DNA of 64,000 nucleotides from Thermoflexus sp042408815 (GTDB lineage Bacteria > Chloroflexota > Anaerolineae > Thermoflexales > Thermoflexaceae), in the NCBI RefSeq assembly GCF_042408815.1, contig NZ_JBHOQR010000003.1, positions 175,867-239,866 on the forward strand, in the 5' to 3' direction. This document shows, piece after piece, positions 44,495-52,640 of this stretch (its first letter is position 1; every line of letters starts with the position of its first letter). The notes below the pieces were generated by a model. The model was not told the DNA's origin. It saw nothing but the letters and a program-made list of their open reading frames with translations, and made no database searches. Position numbers and translations under genes: made by a program.

Positions 44495-45487
44495 TCAGGT
44501 CACGAACACCGGGCGATCCGCGAGCACGGGCTCCCGCACCGGTATCCACTCCCCGGTGAGGATGTGAGCCACCCGAGAGGCCTCTTCGAACCACGATCGG
44601 GGCGGGATGTGGCCCCAGAAAGTGGCCCGGCGCGGATCATTGATCGACCAGCGGATGGGCTCCCAGTCGGGATCCGGGATGATGTAGTCGTTCGTGTAGA
44701 GCTCGATGCGGTTGCCGTCTGGATCCCGGAGGTAGAGGAAGAAGGCGTTGCTCAGGCCGTGGCGGCCGGGGCCGCGCTCGATCGCCCCGCCCATCCCCCG
44801 GGCGGCCAGGATGTCACATGCGCGCAACACGCTCTGGGTGTCGGCCACCCAGAAGCCGATATGATGGAGGCGAGGGCCGATCCCATTCATCAGGGCGATG
44901 TCGTGGACGTTCTGCTTGCGGTGGAGCCACGCCGCCCACAGCCGGGGCGGATCCTCCTCGGTCACCGTGTATTCCGAGCAGTAGAAGCCCAGCGCCCCCG
45001 TCCACCAATCGTAGGCCTCCTGGACGTTGGGGACCTGGCAGTTGAAGTGGTCCAGGCGCATGATGTGGGCGCCCCGATAGAGGTCGAAGCGTTGCAGCAG
45101 CCGCTCCCGCTGGTCGATCTGATGGAAGAACTCGATGGGGAGGCCGGTGGGATCCTGCACGCGAAGGGCCCGCCCCTGGCCGGCCTCCTCCTCCTCGGGG
45201 GCCAGCCAACGGATGGGACACCCGGCCCGGGCATATAAATCGGCCAGGCGATCGAGGTCCGCCGGGTCCGCAACACGGAACGCCAAATGGGTGACTCCCG
45301 GGCTGTCCGCCTTCTTGAGGATCAGGCTGTAGCGATCGCGCTCCTCCAAGCCGCCCAGGTAGAGGCGATCCTTCTCCCGGGCGACTTCCACAAACCCCAG
45401 GGCCTCCACATAGAAGTCTCGGGCTCGCTCCAGATCCGTGACGCAAAGCTCCGCATGGGCTGCACGGGTGATGGAGAACGCTCCCAT
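44495..45487 (-). CDS. hpaD: 3,4-dihydroxyphenylacetate 2,3-dioxygenase (type I extradiol)
   Basis: Opens the ring of homoprotocatechuate between C2 and C3 using Fe or Mn and oxygen. The 330-residue protein has the two-module vicinal-oxygen-chelate fold. The C-terminal module carries the metal ligands: histidine in MRLDHFNCQV, histidine in RLHHIGFWVAD and glutamate in NRIELYTNDY. The N-terminal module (AAHAELCVTDLERARDFYVE) is non-catalytic. The C-terminal tail (WSINDPRRATFWGHIPP) is characteristic of the HpaD/HPCD branch. The position next to hpaB and hpaE supports the substrate. Confidence 0.9.
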   Translation of the reverse strand: MGAFSITRAAHAELCVTDLERARDFYVEALGFVEVAREKDRLYLGGLEERDRYSLILKKADSPGVTHLAFRVADPADLDRLADLYARAGCPIRWLAPEEEEAGQGRALRVQDPTGLPIEFFHQIDQRERLLQRFDLYRGAHIMRLDHFNCQVPNVQEAYDWWTGALGFYCSEYTVTEEDPPRLWAAWLHRKQNVHDIALMNGIGPRLHHIGFWVADTQSVLRACDILAARGMGGAIERGPGRHGLSNAFFLYLRDPDGNRIELYTNDYIIPDPDWEPIRWSINDPRRATFWGHIPPRSWFEEASRVAHILTGEWIPVREPVLADRPVFVT

Positions 45488-45539
45488 GGATCCCTCCTGG
45501 TTTCTGAAAGCCCTGAGGAGGAGAAACCGCTGGGCAAGA

Positions 45540-47021
45540 TCACAACCCGGCTTCCTCCGCCTCAGCGAAGGCCTCTTCCTTCATTTGCTTCAGGAACTCC
45601 CGCACCTTCTCCATATACGGCGTGCGGTCGTGCTTCTGGAAGATCACGCCGGCGATGCGCACCGGGTCACCGAAGTAGAACCGTTCATACTGGACCTGCC
45701 GCCCAGCGAAGGCCGAGAGGGCGGCGTCCCAGGCCAAGCGGAACAGGGGGATGCGGTCGTAAGCCTCCGCCCGGGCGGCCTGGAAGTAGCGGCGGATGTC
45801 CTCGACGAGCTCCGGGTTTTTCATATCCTCCTCGGTGACCGTGGCGATGATGCCGCTGGCCGAGAGCTGCTGGATGATCTCCACGATGCGCGGATACCAG
45901 CGCATATAGAGATTGCGGGCCGCGTCCAGGGGCGGCCAGGCCGGCCGGAAGGCCCCGAAGGCGTCCTCATGGGCATCAGCCTCCGCTGCCCGCAGCAGCG
46001 CCTTCATCGTCTCCAGATAGATCCAGATCTCGGCGACCTTCTCCTGAACGTGTTGGAAGCCCTCGATGCCGATGGCGTCGACGATGAGGGAGGCCAGGCC
46101 CAGGAAGAACTCTGTCTTGGCGATGTTCTTCACCACCACCTGATGGGCCATTCCCACGATGGCCCCGGTGGCCGCATAGGCCTGATTGGCCCGCTCCACA
46201 TCCCGGTAGATGAAGACCCGCTCCCATGGGACGAAGACGTCGTGGAAGATCACCACCGCGTCGACCTCATCGAAGCGGGAGCCCAGGGGATGATCGAAGG
46301 GCGAGCGGCCGTAATCCAGGGTCTCCCGGCACAGGAAGCGCAAGCCGGGGGTATCGCATGGGAGGCCGACGGCGTAGCAGTAGGGGGCATCCTCCTCGGT
46401 GTTGCGCAGCAGCGTCGAGGGGAAGACCATGATTTCATCCACGGCGGGGAGCGTCGCCAGCATCCGCGCCCCGCGTAGGATGAGGCCCCCGTCGGTCTCC
46501 TTCACCACCCGGGCTGCCAGGTAGGGGTCCGCCTGCTTCGATGGGCCCACCGCCCGGTTCGCCTGGGGATGGATTAGGGTGTGGGTGAGGCAGAGGTCGT
46601 TCTCCCGCAGGTATTCATAGTAACGCCTCATGTTTTCCGCGAAGGCCGGCTCCTTCTCCCCCAGGAAATCCGCCCCGGAGGCGTAGTAAGCCATCGCCCG
46701 GTTCAGGTAATCCGGGGTGCGGCCCATGAAGCCGAAGTGGGCGTCGGCCCAGACCTTCATCATCCGGCTCACCCGCCGCACATCCTCGGGGGAATGGGGG
46801 ATGAGGAATGAGAGGCCCACCTTATCGCCCGTCGTTGGCGATTCATAGAGGCATTCCTCTGCTCGCTCCCACTGAAGATCATAAAGCCGGGCCATCGAAT
46901 GCAGTCCCCGGGCGAAGGCCGGGTGGGAAGTCGGATCCTCGATCCGCTCCCCCCGATGCCAGAGATCCCGGGGATGCTCTCGGATCCGTTGCAGGAACTG
47001 CGCGCCGGTTCGTGCGCCCAT
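45540..47021 (-). CDS. hpaB: 4-hydroxyphenylacetate 3-monooxygenase, oxygenase component
   Basis: FADH2-using oxygenase that hydroxylates 4-hydroxyphenylacetate to homoprotocatechuate. At 493 residues it fits the HpaB family. Recognisable segments are ARLYDLQWERAEEC, FGFMGRTPDYLNRAMAYYAS, LTHTLIHPQANR, the substrate/flavin region IMVFPSTLLRNTEEDAPYC, DEVDAVVIFHDVFVPWERV and YRDVERANQAYAATGA. The reduced flavin is probably delivered by the HpaC-like reductase encoded upstream in the same unit. It lies 53 bases after hpaE. The thermophile-type two-component system would match the inferred lifestyle. Confidence 0.93.
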   Translation of the reverse strand: MGARTGAQFLQRIREHPRDLWHRGERIEDPTSHPAFARGLHSMARLYDLQWERAEECLYESPTTGDKVGLSFLIPHSPEDVRRVSRMMKVWADAHFGFMGRTPDYLNRAMAYYASGADFLGEKEPAFAENMRRYYEYLRENDLCLTHTLIHPQANRAVGPSKQADPYLAARVVKETDGGLILRGARMLATLPAVDEIMVFPSTLLRNTEEDAPYCYAVGLPCDTPGLRFLCRETLDYGRSPFDHPLGSRFDEVDAVVIFHDVFVPWERVFIYRDVERANQAYAATGAIVGMAHQVVVKNIAKTEFFLGLASLIVDAIGIEGFQHVQEKVAEIWIYLETMKALLRAAEADAHEDAFGAFRPAWPPLDAARNLYMRWYPRIVEIIQQLSASGIIATVTEEDMKNPELVEDIRRYFQAARAEAYDRIPLFRLAWDAALSAFAGRQVQYERFYFGDPVRIAGVIFQKHDRTPYMEKVREFLKQMKEEAFAEAEEAGL

Positions 47022-47074
47022 TCTTCAGCCCTCCCCCTGCTGGAGCTCCTGCGAAGGGAACCGTCCGACGCGGC

Positions 47075-48568
47075 TCACTGCCCCACCCCCAGCCGTGGGA
47101 TGCGGGGCGGAGTCAGGGCCACATGGATGGTCATCACCTCGGTGTAGAAGTCGAAGCTGTAAAAGCCGCCCTCCCGGCCGATCCCGCTGTATTTCGCGCC
47201 GCCGAAGGGCGTGCGGAGATCCCGGATGTTGGGCGCGTTGATCCACACCATTCCGGTTTCCATGGCCTGGGCCACTCGGTGGGCCCGGACCAGATCGCGG
47301 GTCCAGATGTAAGCGGCCAGGCCGTATTTCACCCCGTTGGCGATGCGGATGGCTTCTTCCTCGGTCTCGAAGGGGAGGACCACCAGGACGGGGCCGAAGA
47401 TCTCCTCCTGGGCCACCCGCATCTCCGGCCGCGCGCCCACGATGACGGTGGGGGCAAAGTAGTTGCCCTCGGGGAGATTGGGCGGCCGGTCGCCGCCTAT
47501 GGCGATGGCGGCCCCTTCCGACCGGGCGACCTCCATATACCCCCGCACCCGCTGCCAGTGCTCCGGGTGGATCAGCGGGCCGACCTCCGTTTGTGGATCG
47601 AAGGGATCACCTACCCGGATCGCGGAGACCCGATCCAGCAGGCGTTCCAGAAATTCATCGTAGATCGCCCGGTGAAGGAGCAGGCGGGAGTTGGAGGTGC
47701 AGCGCTCGCCATTGAGAGAGAAGGCCTGCCAGATCACCCCATCCATGGCCTGCTCCAGGTCTGCGTCCGGGAAGACGATGGCGGCGTTCTTGCCCCCCAG
47801 CTCCATCGAGTAGCGTTTGAGGGTGGAGGCACCGTTGCGCATGATCTCCATCCCCGTGGTCGTCTCGCCGGTGAAGGAGATCAGCTGCACCCCCGGATGG
47901 GCAACCAGGGGCGCGCCTGCCCGCTCCCCGAAGCCGTGGACGACATTGAAAACCCCGGGAGGGAGGTCCGCCTCCTGGATGATCTCCGCGAGCTTGTGGG
48001 CGGAAAGGGGGGACCATTCCGCCGGCTTCAGGACGCAGGTGTTGCCGGCTGCCAGACATGGGGCCACCTTCCAGGTTTCCAGCATGAACGGCGTGTTCCA
48101 TGGGGTGATCAATCCTGCCACGCCTACCGGCTTGCGGATCGTGTAGTTGAGGAACTCGCCATCTTTGGGGTAGGTCTCCCCGGTGATCCGGGTGGCCATC
48201 TCGGCGAAGAAGTAGAAGTTCTCCGCTGCGCGGGGGATCGCGCCTTTGCCGGCCTGGGTGATGGGCATGCCCACATCCAGCACTTCCAGGTAGGCGATCT
48301 CTTCCGCGTGCTTCAGGATGAGGTCGCCGATGCGGCGGAGATAGCGGGCCCGCTCCGCGGCGGGCAGGCGTGGCCACGGCCCCTCATCAAAGGCCCGCCG
48401 GGCCGCCTGCACCGCCCGATCCACATCCGCCGCCTTCCCATCGGCCACGATCCCGATGGGGCGATTGGTGGCCGGGTTCAGCGTCTCAAAGGTCCCCCCC
48501 TCAAGGGCATCTACAAAGGCGTTGTCGATAAAGTGGCGGACGACGTAAAGGCCATCACGCTGTTCCAT
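47075..48568 (-). CDS. hpaE: 5-carboxymethyl-2-hydroxymuconate semialdehyde dehydrogenase
   Basis: NAD-dependent aldehyde dehydrogenase that oxidises the ring-opened semialdehyde. The 497 residues show LITPWNTPFMLETWKVAPCLA, the nucleotide-binding FTGETTTGMEIM, the general-base glutamate in SMELGGKNAAIVF and the catalytic cysteine in LNGERCTSNSRLL. The end block EEIFGPVLVVLPFE and TPFGGAKYSGIGREGG is also present. The ATG at 48568 is selected for GGGGAGGATCC before it. The HpaE assignment over other aldehyde dehydrogenases comes from its place between hpaG and hpaB. Confidence 0.9.
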   Translation of the reverse strand: MEQRDGLYVVRHFIDNAFVDALEGGTFETLNPATNRPIGIVADGKAADVDRAVQAARRAFDEGPWPRLPAAERARYLRRIGDLILKHAEEIAYLEVLDVGMPITQAGKGAIPRAAENFYFFAEMATRITGETYPKDGEFLNYTIRKPVGVAGLITPWNTPFMLETWKVAPCLAAGNTCVLKPAEWSPLSAHKLAEIIQEADLPPGVFNVVHGFGERAGAPLVAHPGVQLISFTGETTTGMEIMRNGASTLKRYSMELGGKNAAIVFPDADLEQAMDGVIWQAFSLNGERCTSNSRLLLHRAIYDEFLERLLDRVSAIRVGDPFDPQTEVGPLIHPEHWQRVRGYMEVARSEGAAIAIGGDRPPNLPEGNYFAPTVIVGARPEMRVAQEEIFGPVLVVLPFETEEEAIRIANGVKYGLAAYIWTRDLVRAHRVAQAMETGMVWINAPNIRDLRTPFGGAKYSGIGREGGFYSFDFYTEVMTIHVALTPPRIPRLGVGQ

Positions 48569-48589
48569 GGATCCTCCCCTCACCGAAGC

Positions 48590-49369
48590 TCAGGGGCTGG
48601 CCAGCGAAAGAGCGGATATGCCTTCCTTCTCCTCTGTCACCGGATTCTCCAGGATGCCGATTCCCTCGATCTCCAGGCGCATCACATCGCCAGGCTGCAC
48701 CGGGACGATGCCGCGGGGGGTGCCGGTCCAGAGGGTGTCCCCGGGCTCCAGGGTCATGAACGAGCTGATGTAGGCGATGAGCTCGGGGATGCGGTGGATC
48801 ATCCGGGAGGTGTGGCCTTCCTGGGCCAGGCGCCCGTTCACGTAGAGGCGCAGGGCCAGGTTGTGCGGGTCGGGGATCTCATCAGGGGTCACCCGCCACG
48901 GCCCCATAGGGCCGAAGGTGTCCTGGCCCTTGGCCCGCACTGGCGGGCGGTAGAAATTCCCCACGAAGTCCCGGGCGGTGACGTCGTTGCCGATGGTGTA
49001 ACCGCCGATCACCTCCCAGGCGTCCTCCGGGCGGATCCGTCGGCAGCGCCGGCCGATGATCACCACCAGCTCGACCTCTCCGTGCAGCGTCTTCACCCCT
49101 TTCGGATAGCGCACGGGAGCCCGATGGCCGATCCATGTGTTGGAAGGCTTGAGGAAAAGGGCGGGCTCCTCTGGCGGGGTGACCGACAGTTCCTCCGCAT
49201 GCTCCCGGTAGTTGAGGGCGAGGCCGATGGCCTTGCCCCCGGGCGGCACCGGCGGCAACCAGACCACTCGCTCCGGATCAAAGGCGCGCCCGTCGACCAC
49301 CAACACCCCCTCCGGGGTGACCTCTCCTTCCCAGATCCGTCCTTCTGCCGCAAACCGTGCGATCCGCAT
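48590..49369 (-). CDS. hpaG: Fumarylacetoacetate hydrolase family protein (HpaG-like)
   Basis: A 259-residue single-module FAH-fold enzyme. The metal/active-site stretches are AIGLALNYREHAEE, LFLKPSNTWIGH, LHGEVELVVIIGRRCRRI, GYTIGNDVTARDF, GPMGPWRVTPDEI and the closing GDTLWTGTPRGI. In enteric bacteria HpaG is a fused double module carrying decarboxylase and isomerase activities; here there is only one module. It may do both steps as a homodimer, or another gene elsewhere may do the isomerisation. The ATG at 49369 follows GAGGAGGACC. It lies 21 bases before hpaE. Confidence 0.87.
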   Translation of the reverse strand: MRIARFAAEGRIWEGEVTPEGVLVVDGRAFDPERVVWLPPVPPGGKAIGLALNYREHAEELSVTPPEEPALFLKPSNTWIGHRAPVRYPKGVKTLHGEVELVVIIGRRCRRIRPEDAWEVIGGYTIGNDVTARDFVGNFYRPPVRAKGQDTFGPMGPWRVTPDEIPDPHNLALRLYVNGRLAQEGHTSRMIHRIPELIAYISSFMTLEPGDTLWTGTPRGIVPVQPGDVMRLEIEGIGILENPVTEEKEGISALSLASP

Positions 49370-49430
49370 GGTCCTCCTCACCGCCCTCTCGCCGCCGTTG
49401 TTCGATTGCCCAGCTCCTCAAGAAGTTCCC

Positions 49431-50324
49431 CTATGAGATCAGCCGGTATGCGCGCAGCACTTGGCGCAGCCGCTCCATGTTCTCCGGCCGCATGGGCGCC
49501 AGGGGTAGGCGGACCTCCGGGGAGATCTTTCCCATCATCCCCAGGGCCGTCTTGACTGGCACCGGATTGGTCTCGATGAAGAGGGCGTCGTTCAGCGGCA
49601 GCAGCTCGTAGTGCAGATCTTGGGCCTCGCGCCAGCGGTCCGCCGCCACCAGATCGTAGAGCCGCGCCACCCGATCCGGCAGCACATTCCCAGTGGCGCT
49701 CACATAGCCAGCGCCGCCGATGGCCAGCACCGGGAAGCACAGCAGCTCGATCCCAGAATAAACCCGGAAGTCCCGCCCCATGCGGTGCAGCAACCGGTTG
49801 ATGTGCTCGAAGTCTTTGTTCGCCTCTTTGATCCCGATGATATTTGGACACGCCTCCCGCAGCCGGGCCACGGTGTCGATCTCCAGATGGACGGCCGTGC
49901 GCCCCGGGATGTTGTAGAGGATCACCGGGAGATCCACCCGCTCGGCGATCCCCTTGAAGTAGCGGAAGAGCCCTTCCTGGGAAGGCCGCACGTAGTAAGG
50001 GACCACCACCAGCAGGGCGTCGACGCCCGCTGCCTGGGCGGCCTGGGAGAGCCGCACCGTCTCCTCGAAATTGTTGGTGCCGGTCCCCGCGATCACCGGA
50101 ACGCGGCCCCGGGCGACCTCCACGGCCAAGCGATAGAGGCCCACCCGCTCCTCCAAGGTCAGAGCGCTCGGCTCCCCGGTGGTCCCGGTGATCACCAGCC
50201 CGTGGGATCCCGAGGCGATCTGCCATTCGATCAGCCCAGCGAACCCCTCCCAGTCCACTGCGCCGTTGCGGAAAGGGGTAACCAGGGGCACCAGGGAGCC
50301 GCGCAGGCGATCCGTGGCCTTCAT
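49431..50324 (-). CDS. DapA-like class I aldolase of the aromatic cluster
   Basis: A 297-residue member of the dihydrodipicolinate synthase/N-acetylneuraminate lyase family. It has the carboxylate-binding GTTGEPSALTLEERV, the catalytic tyrosine in LPVILYNIPGRTAVHLE and the Schiff-base lysine in NIIGIKEANKDF. The genome makes lysine through LysW, and this gene is wedged between hpaC and hpaG, so a dihydrodipicolinate role is unlikely. I infer that it replaces the usual metal-dependent HpaI aldolase, cleaving the ring-derived 2-oxo acid to pyruvate and succinate semialdehyde. The ATG at 50324 follows GGAGGAAGC and overlaps the hpaC stop by four bases. Confidence 0.8.
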   Translation of the reverse strand: MKATDRLRGSLVPLVTPFRNGAVDWEGFAGLIEWQIASGSHGLVITGTTGEPSALTLEERVGLYRLAVEVARGRVPVIAGTGTNNFEETVRLSQAAQAAGVDALLVVVPYYVRPSQEGLFRYFKGIAERVDLPVILYNIPGRTAVHLEIDTVARLREACPNIIGIKEANKDFEHINRLLHRMGRDFRVYSGIELLCFPVLAIGGAGYVSATGNVLPDRVARLYDLVAADRWREAQDLHYELLPLNDALFIETNPVPVKTALGMMGKISPEVRLPLAPMRPENMERLRQVLRAYRLIS

Positions 50325-50821
50325 GGCGTGCTTCCTCCGTTCAGGGCCAGGCGCCGGTAAGCGCCCTGGAAGTAGAGCAGAGGAGAGCCCTCGCGGAGGA
50401 TCCCGGCGTCTTCCACCAGGCCCAGATAGATCGTGTGATCGCCTCCCCAATATGCCCCCGCCACCGTGCAGTCCAGGTAAGCCAGGGCGTCCTCCAGGAT
50501 CGGCGCGCCGGTCACCGCTGCCCGGTGGGCGAGCCCAGCAAACCGATCGGCGGCCGGGATCCGGCCCGCGAACCGCTCGGAGAGCTCCGCCTGATCTTCG
50601 CTCAGGAAATTGACGGCGAAGCAACGTCCCTTTCGGAGCACGGCCTCGCTCCGGCTGTCGTTCTGGATGCAGACCAGGACCAGTGGTGGGTTCATCGAGA
50701 CGCTGGTGAACGCGGTGGCGGTGAGGCCGTGGATCTGCTCATCCGCTCGCATCGTCACCACTGTGACGGTGCTCGCCCATCGCCGCATCACCTGACGCAG
50801 CTGCTCGGGGGAAACGGGCAT
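50321..50821 (-). CDS. hpaC: Flavin reductase (HpaC-like)
   Basis: A 166-residue flavin-reductase-like protein that supplies reduced flavin to HpaB. Characteristic stretches are MRRWASTVTVVTM, HGLTATAFTSVSMNPPLVLVCI, GRCFAVNFLSEDQAELSERF and LDCTVAGAYWGGDHTIYLGLVEDA. The ATG at 50821 has GGAGGTGGCCGTCC before it and lies inside the last 83 bases of livF, in another frame. Its stop overlaps the start of the DapA-like gene by four bases. Location in the hpa unit makes the partnership with HpaB likely. Confidence 0.9.
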   Translation of the reverse strand: MPVSPEQLRQVMRRWASTVTVVTMRADEQIHGLTATAFTSVSMNPPLVLVCIQNDSRSEAVLRKGRCFAVNFLSEDQAELSERFAGRIPAADRFAGLAHRAAVTGAPILEDALAYLDCTVAGAYWGGDHTIYLGLVEDAGILREGSPLLYFQGAYRRLALNGGSTP

Positions 50822-51584
50822 GGACGGCCACCTCCGTCGAAGAGGATGGAAGCGGGATGGAACCTGAGGAGCCTCCCAGGTAAGCAGCCTGGAGGATGGG
50901 ATCGGTGAGGAGATCAACGGCCGCCCCCTCTCGCACGATCCGCCCCGTCTCCATGACATAGGCGCGATCAGCGATCCGCAGAGCCTGACGGGCATTCTGT
51001 TCCACCAACAGGAGGGTCAGGCCCTGTTCCCGGAGGGCGCGGAGGATCCGGAAAAGCTCCTGGACCAAGAGGGGGGCGAGGCCCAGGGAGGGCTCATCCA
51101 GGAGCAGCACGCGAGGCCGGGCCATCAACCCCCGCCCGATGGCCAGCATCTGCTGCTCGCCCCCGCTGAGCGTTCCGGCCACCTGTCGCCGTCGCTCCTT
51201 CAAGCGGGGGAAAATCTCGAAGACCCGTTGCAGATCTTCCTCCACCGCCTTCCGCTCTCCTCGACGGAGGCGCAGATAAGCCCCCAGGCGGAGGTTGTCC
51301 TCCACACTCATTGAATCGAAAAGCTGGCGTCGCTCCGGGATCTGAACCAGCCCCAGGGCTACAATCGATTCCGGGGGCCATCCGGTGATTTCATGCCCGT
51401 CAAACCGGATCCGCCCGGACCGGGGCCGCAGCAATCCACTGATGGCTCGTAACAATGTGGTCTTCCCCGCGCCGTTTGACCCGATCACGGCCACGATCTC
51501 CCCGGGTTCCACATAAAGGGAAATCCCTTGGAGCGCCCGGACCGAGCCGTAGGCGACTTCCAGCTGCTCAACCTCGAGCCACAT
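50739..51584 (-). CDS. livF: Branched-chain-type ABC transporter ATP-binding protein LivF
   Basis: One of two ATPases of a Liv/HAAT-type importer. The 281-residue protein has Walker A VIGSNGAGKTTLLRAI, Q-loop LVQIPERRQLF, signature TLSGGEQQMLAIGRGL and Walker B RVLLLDEPSLGLAP. The family normally ends near DPILQAAYLGG; this protein carries about 40 more residues (SSTEVAVHARFP onward) that overlap hpaC in a different frame. The extra tail looks like read-through into the next gene after loss of the original stop. The first 17 bases overlap livG. The likely cargo is an aromatic acid rather than leucine. Confidence 0.92.
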   Translation of the reverse strand: MWLEVEQLEVAYGSVRALQGISLYVEPGEIVAVIGSNGAGKTTLLRAISGLLRPRSGRIRFDGHEITGWPPESIVALGLVQIPERRQLFDSMSVEDNLRLGAYLRLRRGERKAVEEDLQRVFEIFPRLKERRRQVAGTLSGGEQQMLAIGRGLMARPRVLLLDEPSLGLAPLLVQELFRILRALREQGLTLLLVEQNARQALRIADRAYVMETGRIVREGAAVDLLTDPILQAAYLGGSSGSIPLPSSSTEVAVHARFPRAAASGDAAMGEHRHSGDDASG

Positions 51585-52395
51585 CTCGCACCTCGTCTTC
51601 CTCGCCCAGATAGGCGGCGATCACCTGCGGGTCCTGACGGATCGCCTCCGGCGGACCCTCGGCAATTAACCGACCGTAATCCAGGACCGCGATCTCGTCC
51701 GCCAGCTCCATCACCAGGTTCATATCGTGCTCCACCAGGAGCACGGTGATCCCTTCCTCTGGAAGGGAACGGATCAGATGGGCTAGTTGCGCCTTCTCCG
51801 CCGGGTTTAACCCCGCCCCAGGCTCATCCAGGAGCAGGAGTCGGGGGGAGGCGGCCAGGGCCCGGGCGATCTCCAGGATCCGCTGCAGGCCCAGCGGCAG
51901 GCTCTCCGCCGGACGGTCCGCCCATGCGGCCAGGCCTACCCGCTCCAGGATCCTCCATGCTCGGGCCTGCGCGGCCTGCTCCTCCCGTCGCGCCTGAGAG
52001 GACTGCAGGATCGCCCCCAGGAGGCCGCTCCGGCCGTGGCGATGCCCGCCCACCAGCACGTGTTCGAAAACCGTCATCCCGGGGAACAATTGCACGTTTT
52101 GGAACGTGCGGGCGATCCCCAGGGCGGCGATCCGATAGGGTGGAAGTCCAACGATGGAGCGCCCCTGGAAGCGGATGTCCCCGGAGGTCGGCTGTAGCAT
52201 CCCGGTGATCAGGTTGAACAGCGTGGTCTTCCCCGCTCCATTGGGACCGATCAATCCTTTGATCTGGCCCGGCCGCACACAAAAGGAGACCTCCATCAGG
52301 GCCATCAACCCCCCGAAGGCCTTGGAGACCCGGAGGATCTCCAGCAACGGCGCTTCGGATCGATCCCCCGTTCCGTCCGGGCTGGCATGCCACAT
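51568..52395 (-). CDS. livG: Branched-chain-type ABC transporter ATP-binding protein LivG
   Basis: Second ATPase of the importer, 275 residues. It shows Walker A LIGPNGAGKTTLFNLITG, the LivG-typical GIARTFQNVQLFPGMTVFEHVL, a signature reduced to AESLPLGLQRILEIARAL and Walker B RLLLLDEPGAGLNP, with VEHDMNLVMELADEI. The signature LPLGLQR replaces the usual LSYGxQR; this change may slightly alter ATPase behaviour but is within the variation known for the family. I chose the ATG at 52395 because GAGGTGAGAGCG precedes it. It is separated from livM by 245 bases with no other gene. Confidence 0.9.
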   Translation of the reverse strand: MWHASPDGTGDRSEAPLLEILRVSKAFGGLMALMEVSFCVRPGQIKGLIGPNGAGKTTLFNLITGMLQPTSGDIRFQGRSIVGLPPYRIAALGIARTFQNVQLFPGMTVFEHVLVGGHRHGRSGLLGAILQSSQARREEQAAQARAWRILERVGLAAWADRPAESLPLGLQRILEIARALAASPRLLLLDEPGAGLNPAEKAQLAHLIRSLPEEGITVLLVEHDMNLVMELADEIAVLDYGRLIAEGPPEAIRQDPQVIAAYLGEEDEVRDVARG

Positions 52396-52640
52396 CGGCG
52401 CTCTCACCTCACGGGATTTTCTCGATCGCCTCAAGACCCGTTGCTTTGCCGTTCCATGGCTCATCGTCACTTATTTCCCCCAACAGGGGGAAACGAATGA
52501 CCGACCCCTTCCGGCTTCCTCGACCCGTGGCTCGTAGACCGGCTCTCCGCCGTTCCGCCGCCGGAGGGATCTCCACAGGCGTCCCTTCCCGGGGAACTCC
52601 CGGTAGGGCCCATCAGGGGGGCCCGCCCGTAATGACATCC
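52396..52640. other. livM-livG spacer
   Basis: This 245-base gap inside the transport operon holds no recognisable gene. A short inverted repeat, CCCCC/GGGGG with four bases between, lies near 52476-52490 and could stall or process the transcript. There is no T-run after it in the direction of transcription, so I do not call it a terminator. Confidence 0.3.

Noticed and set aside
49431..50324. dapA as a lysine biosynthesis gene
   Set aside because: Lysine genes here are of the LysW type, and the gene is embedded in the hpa unit.
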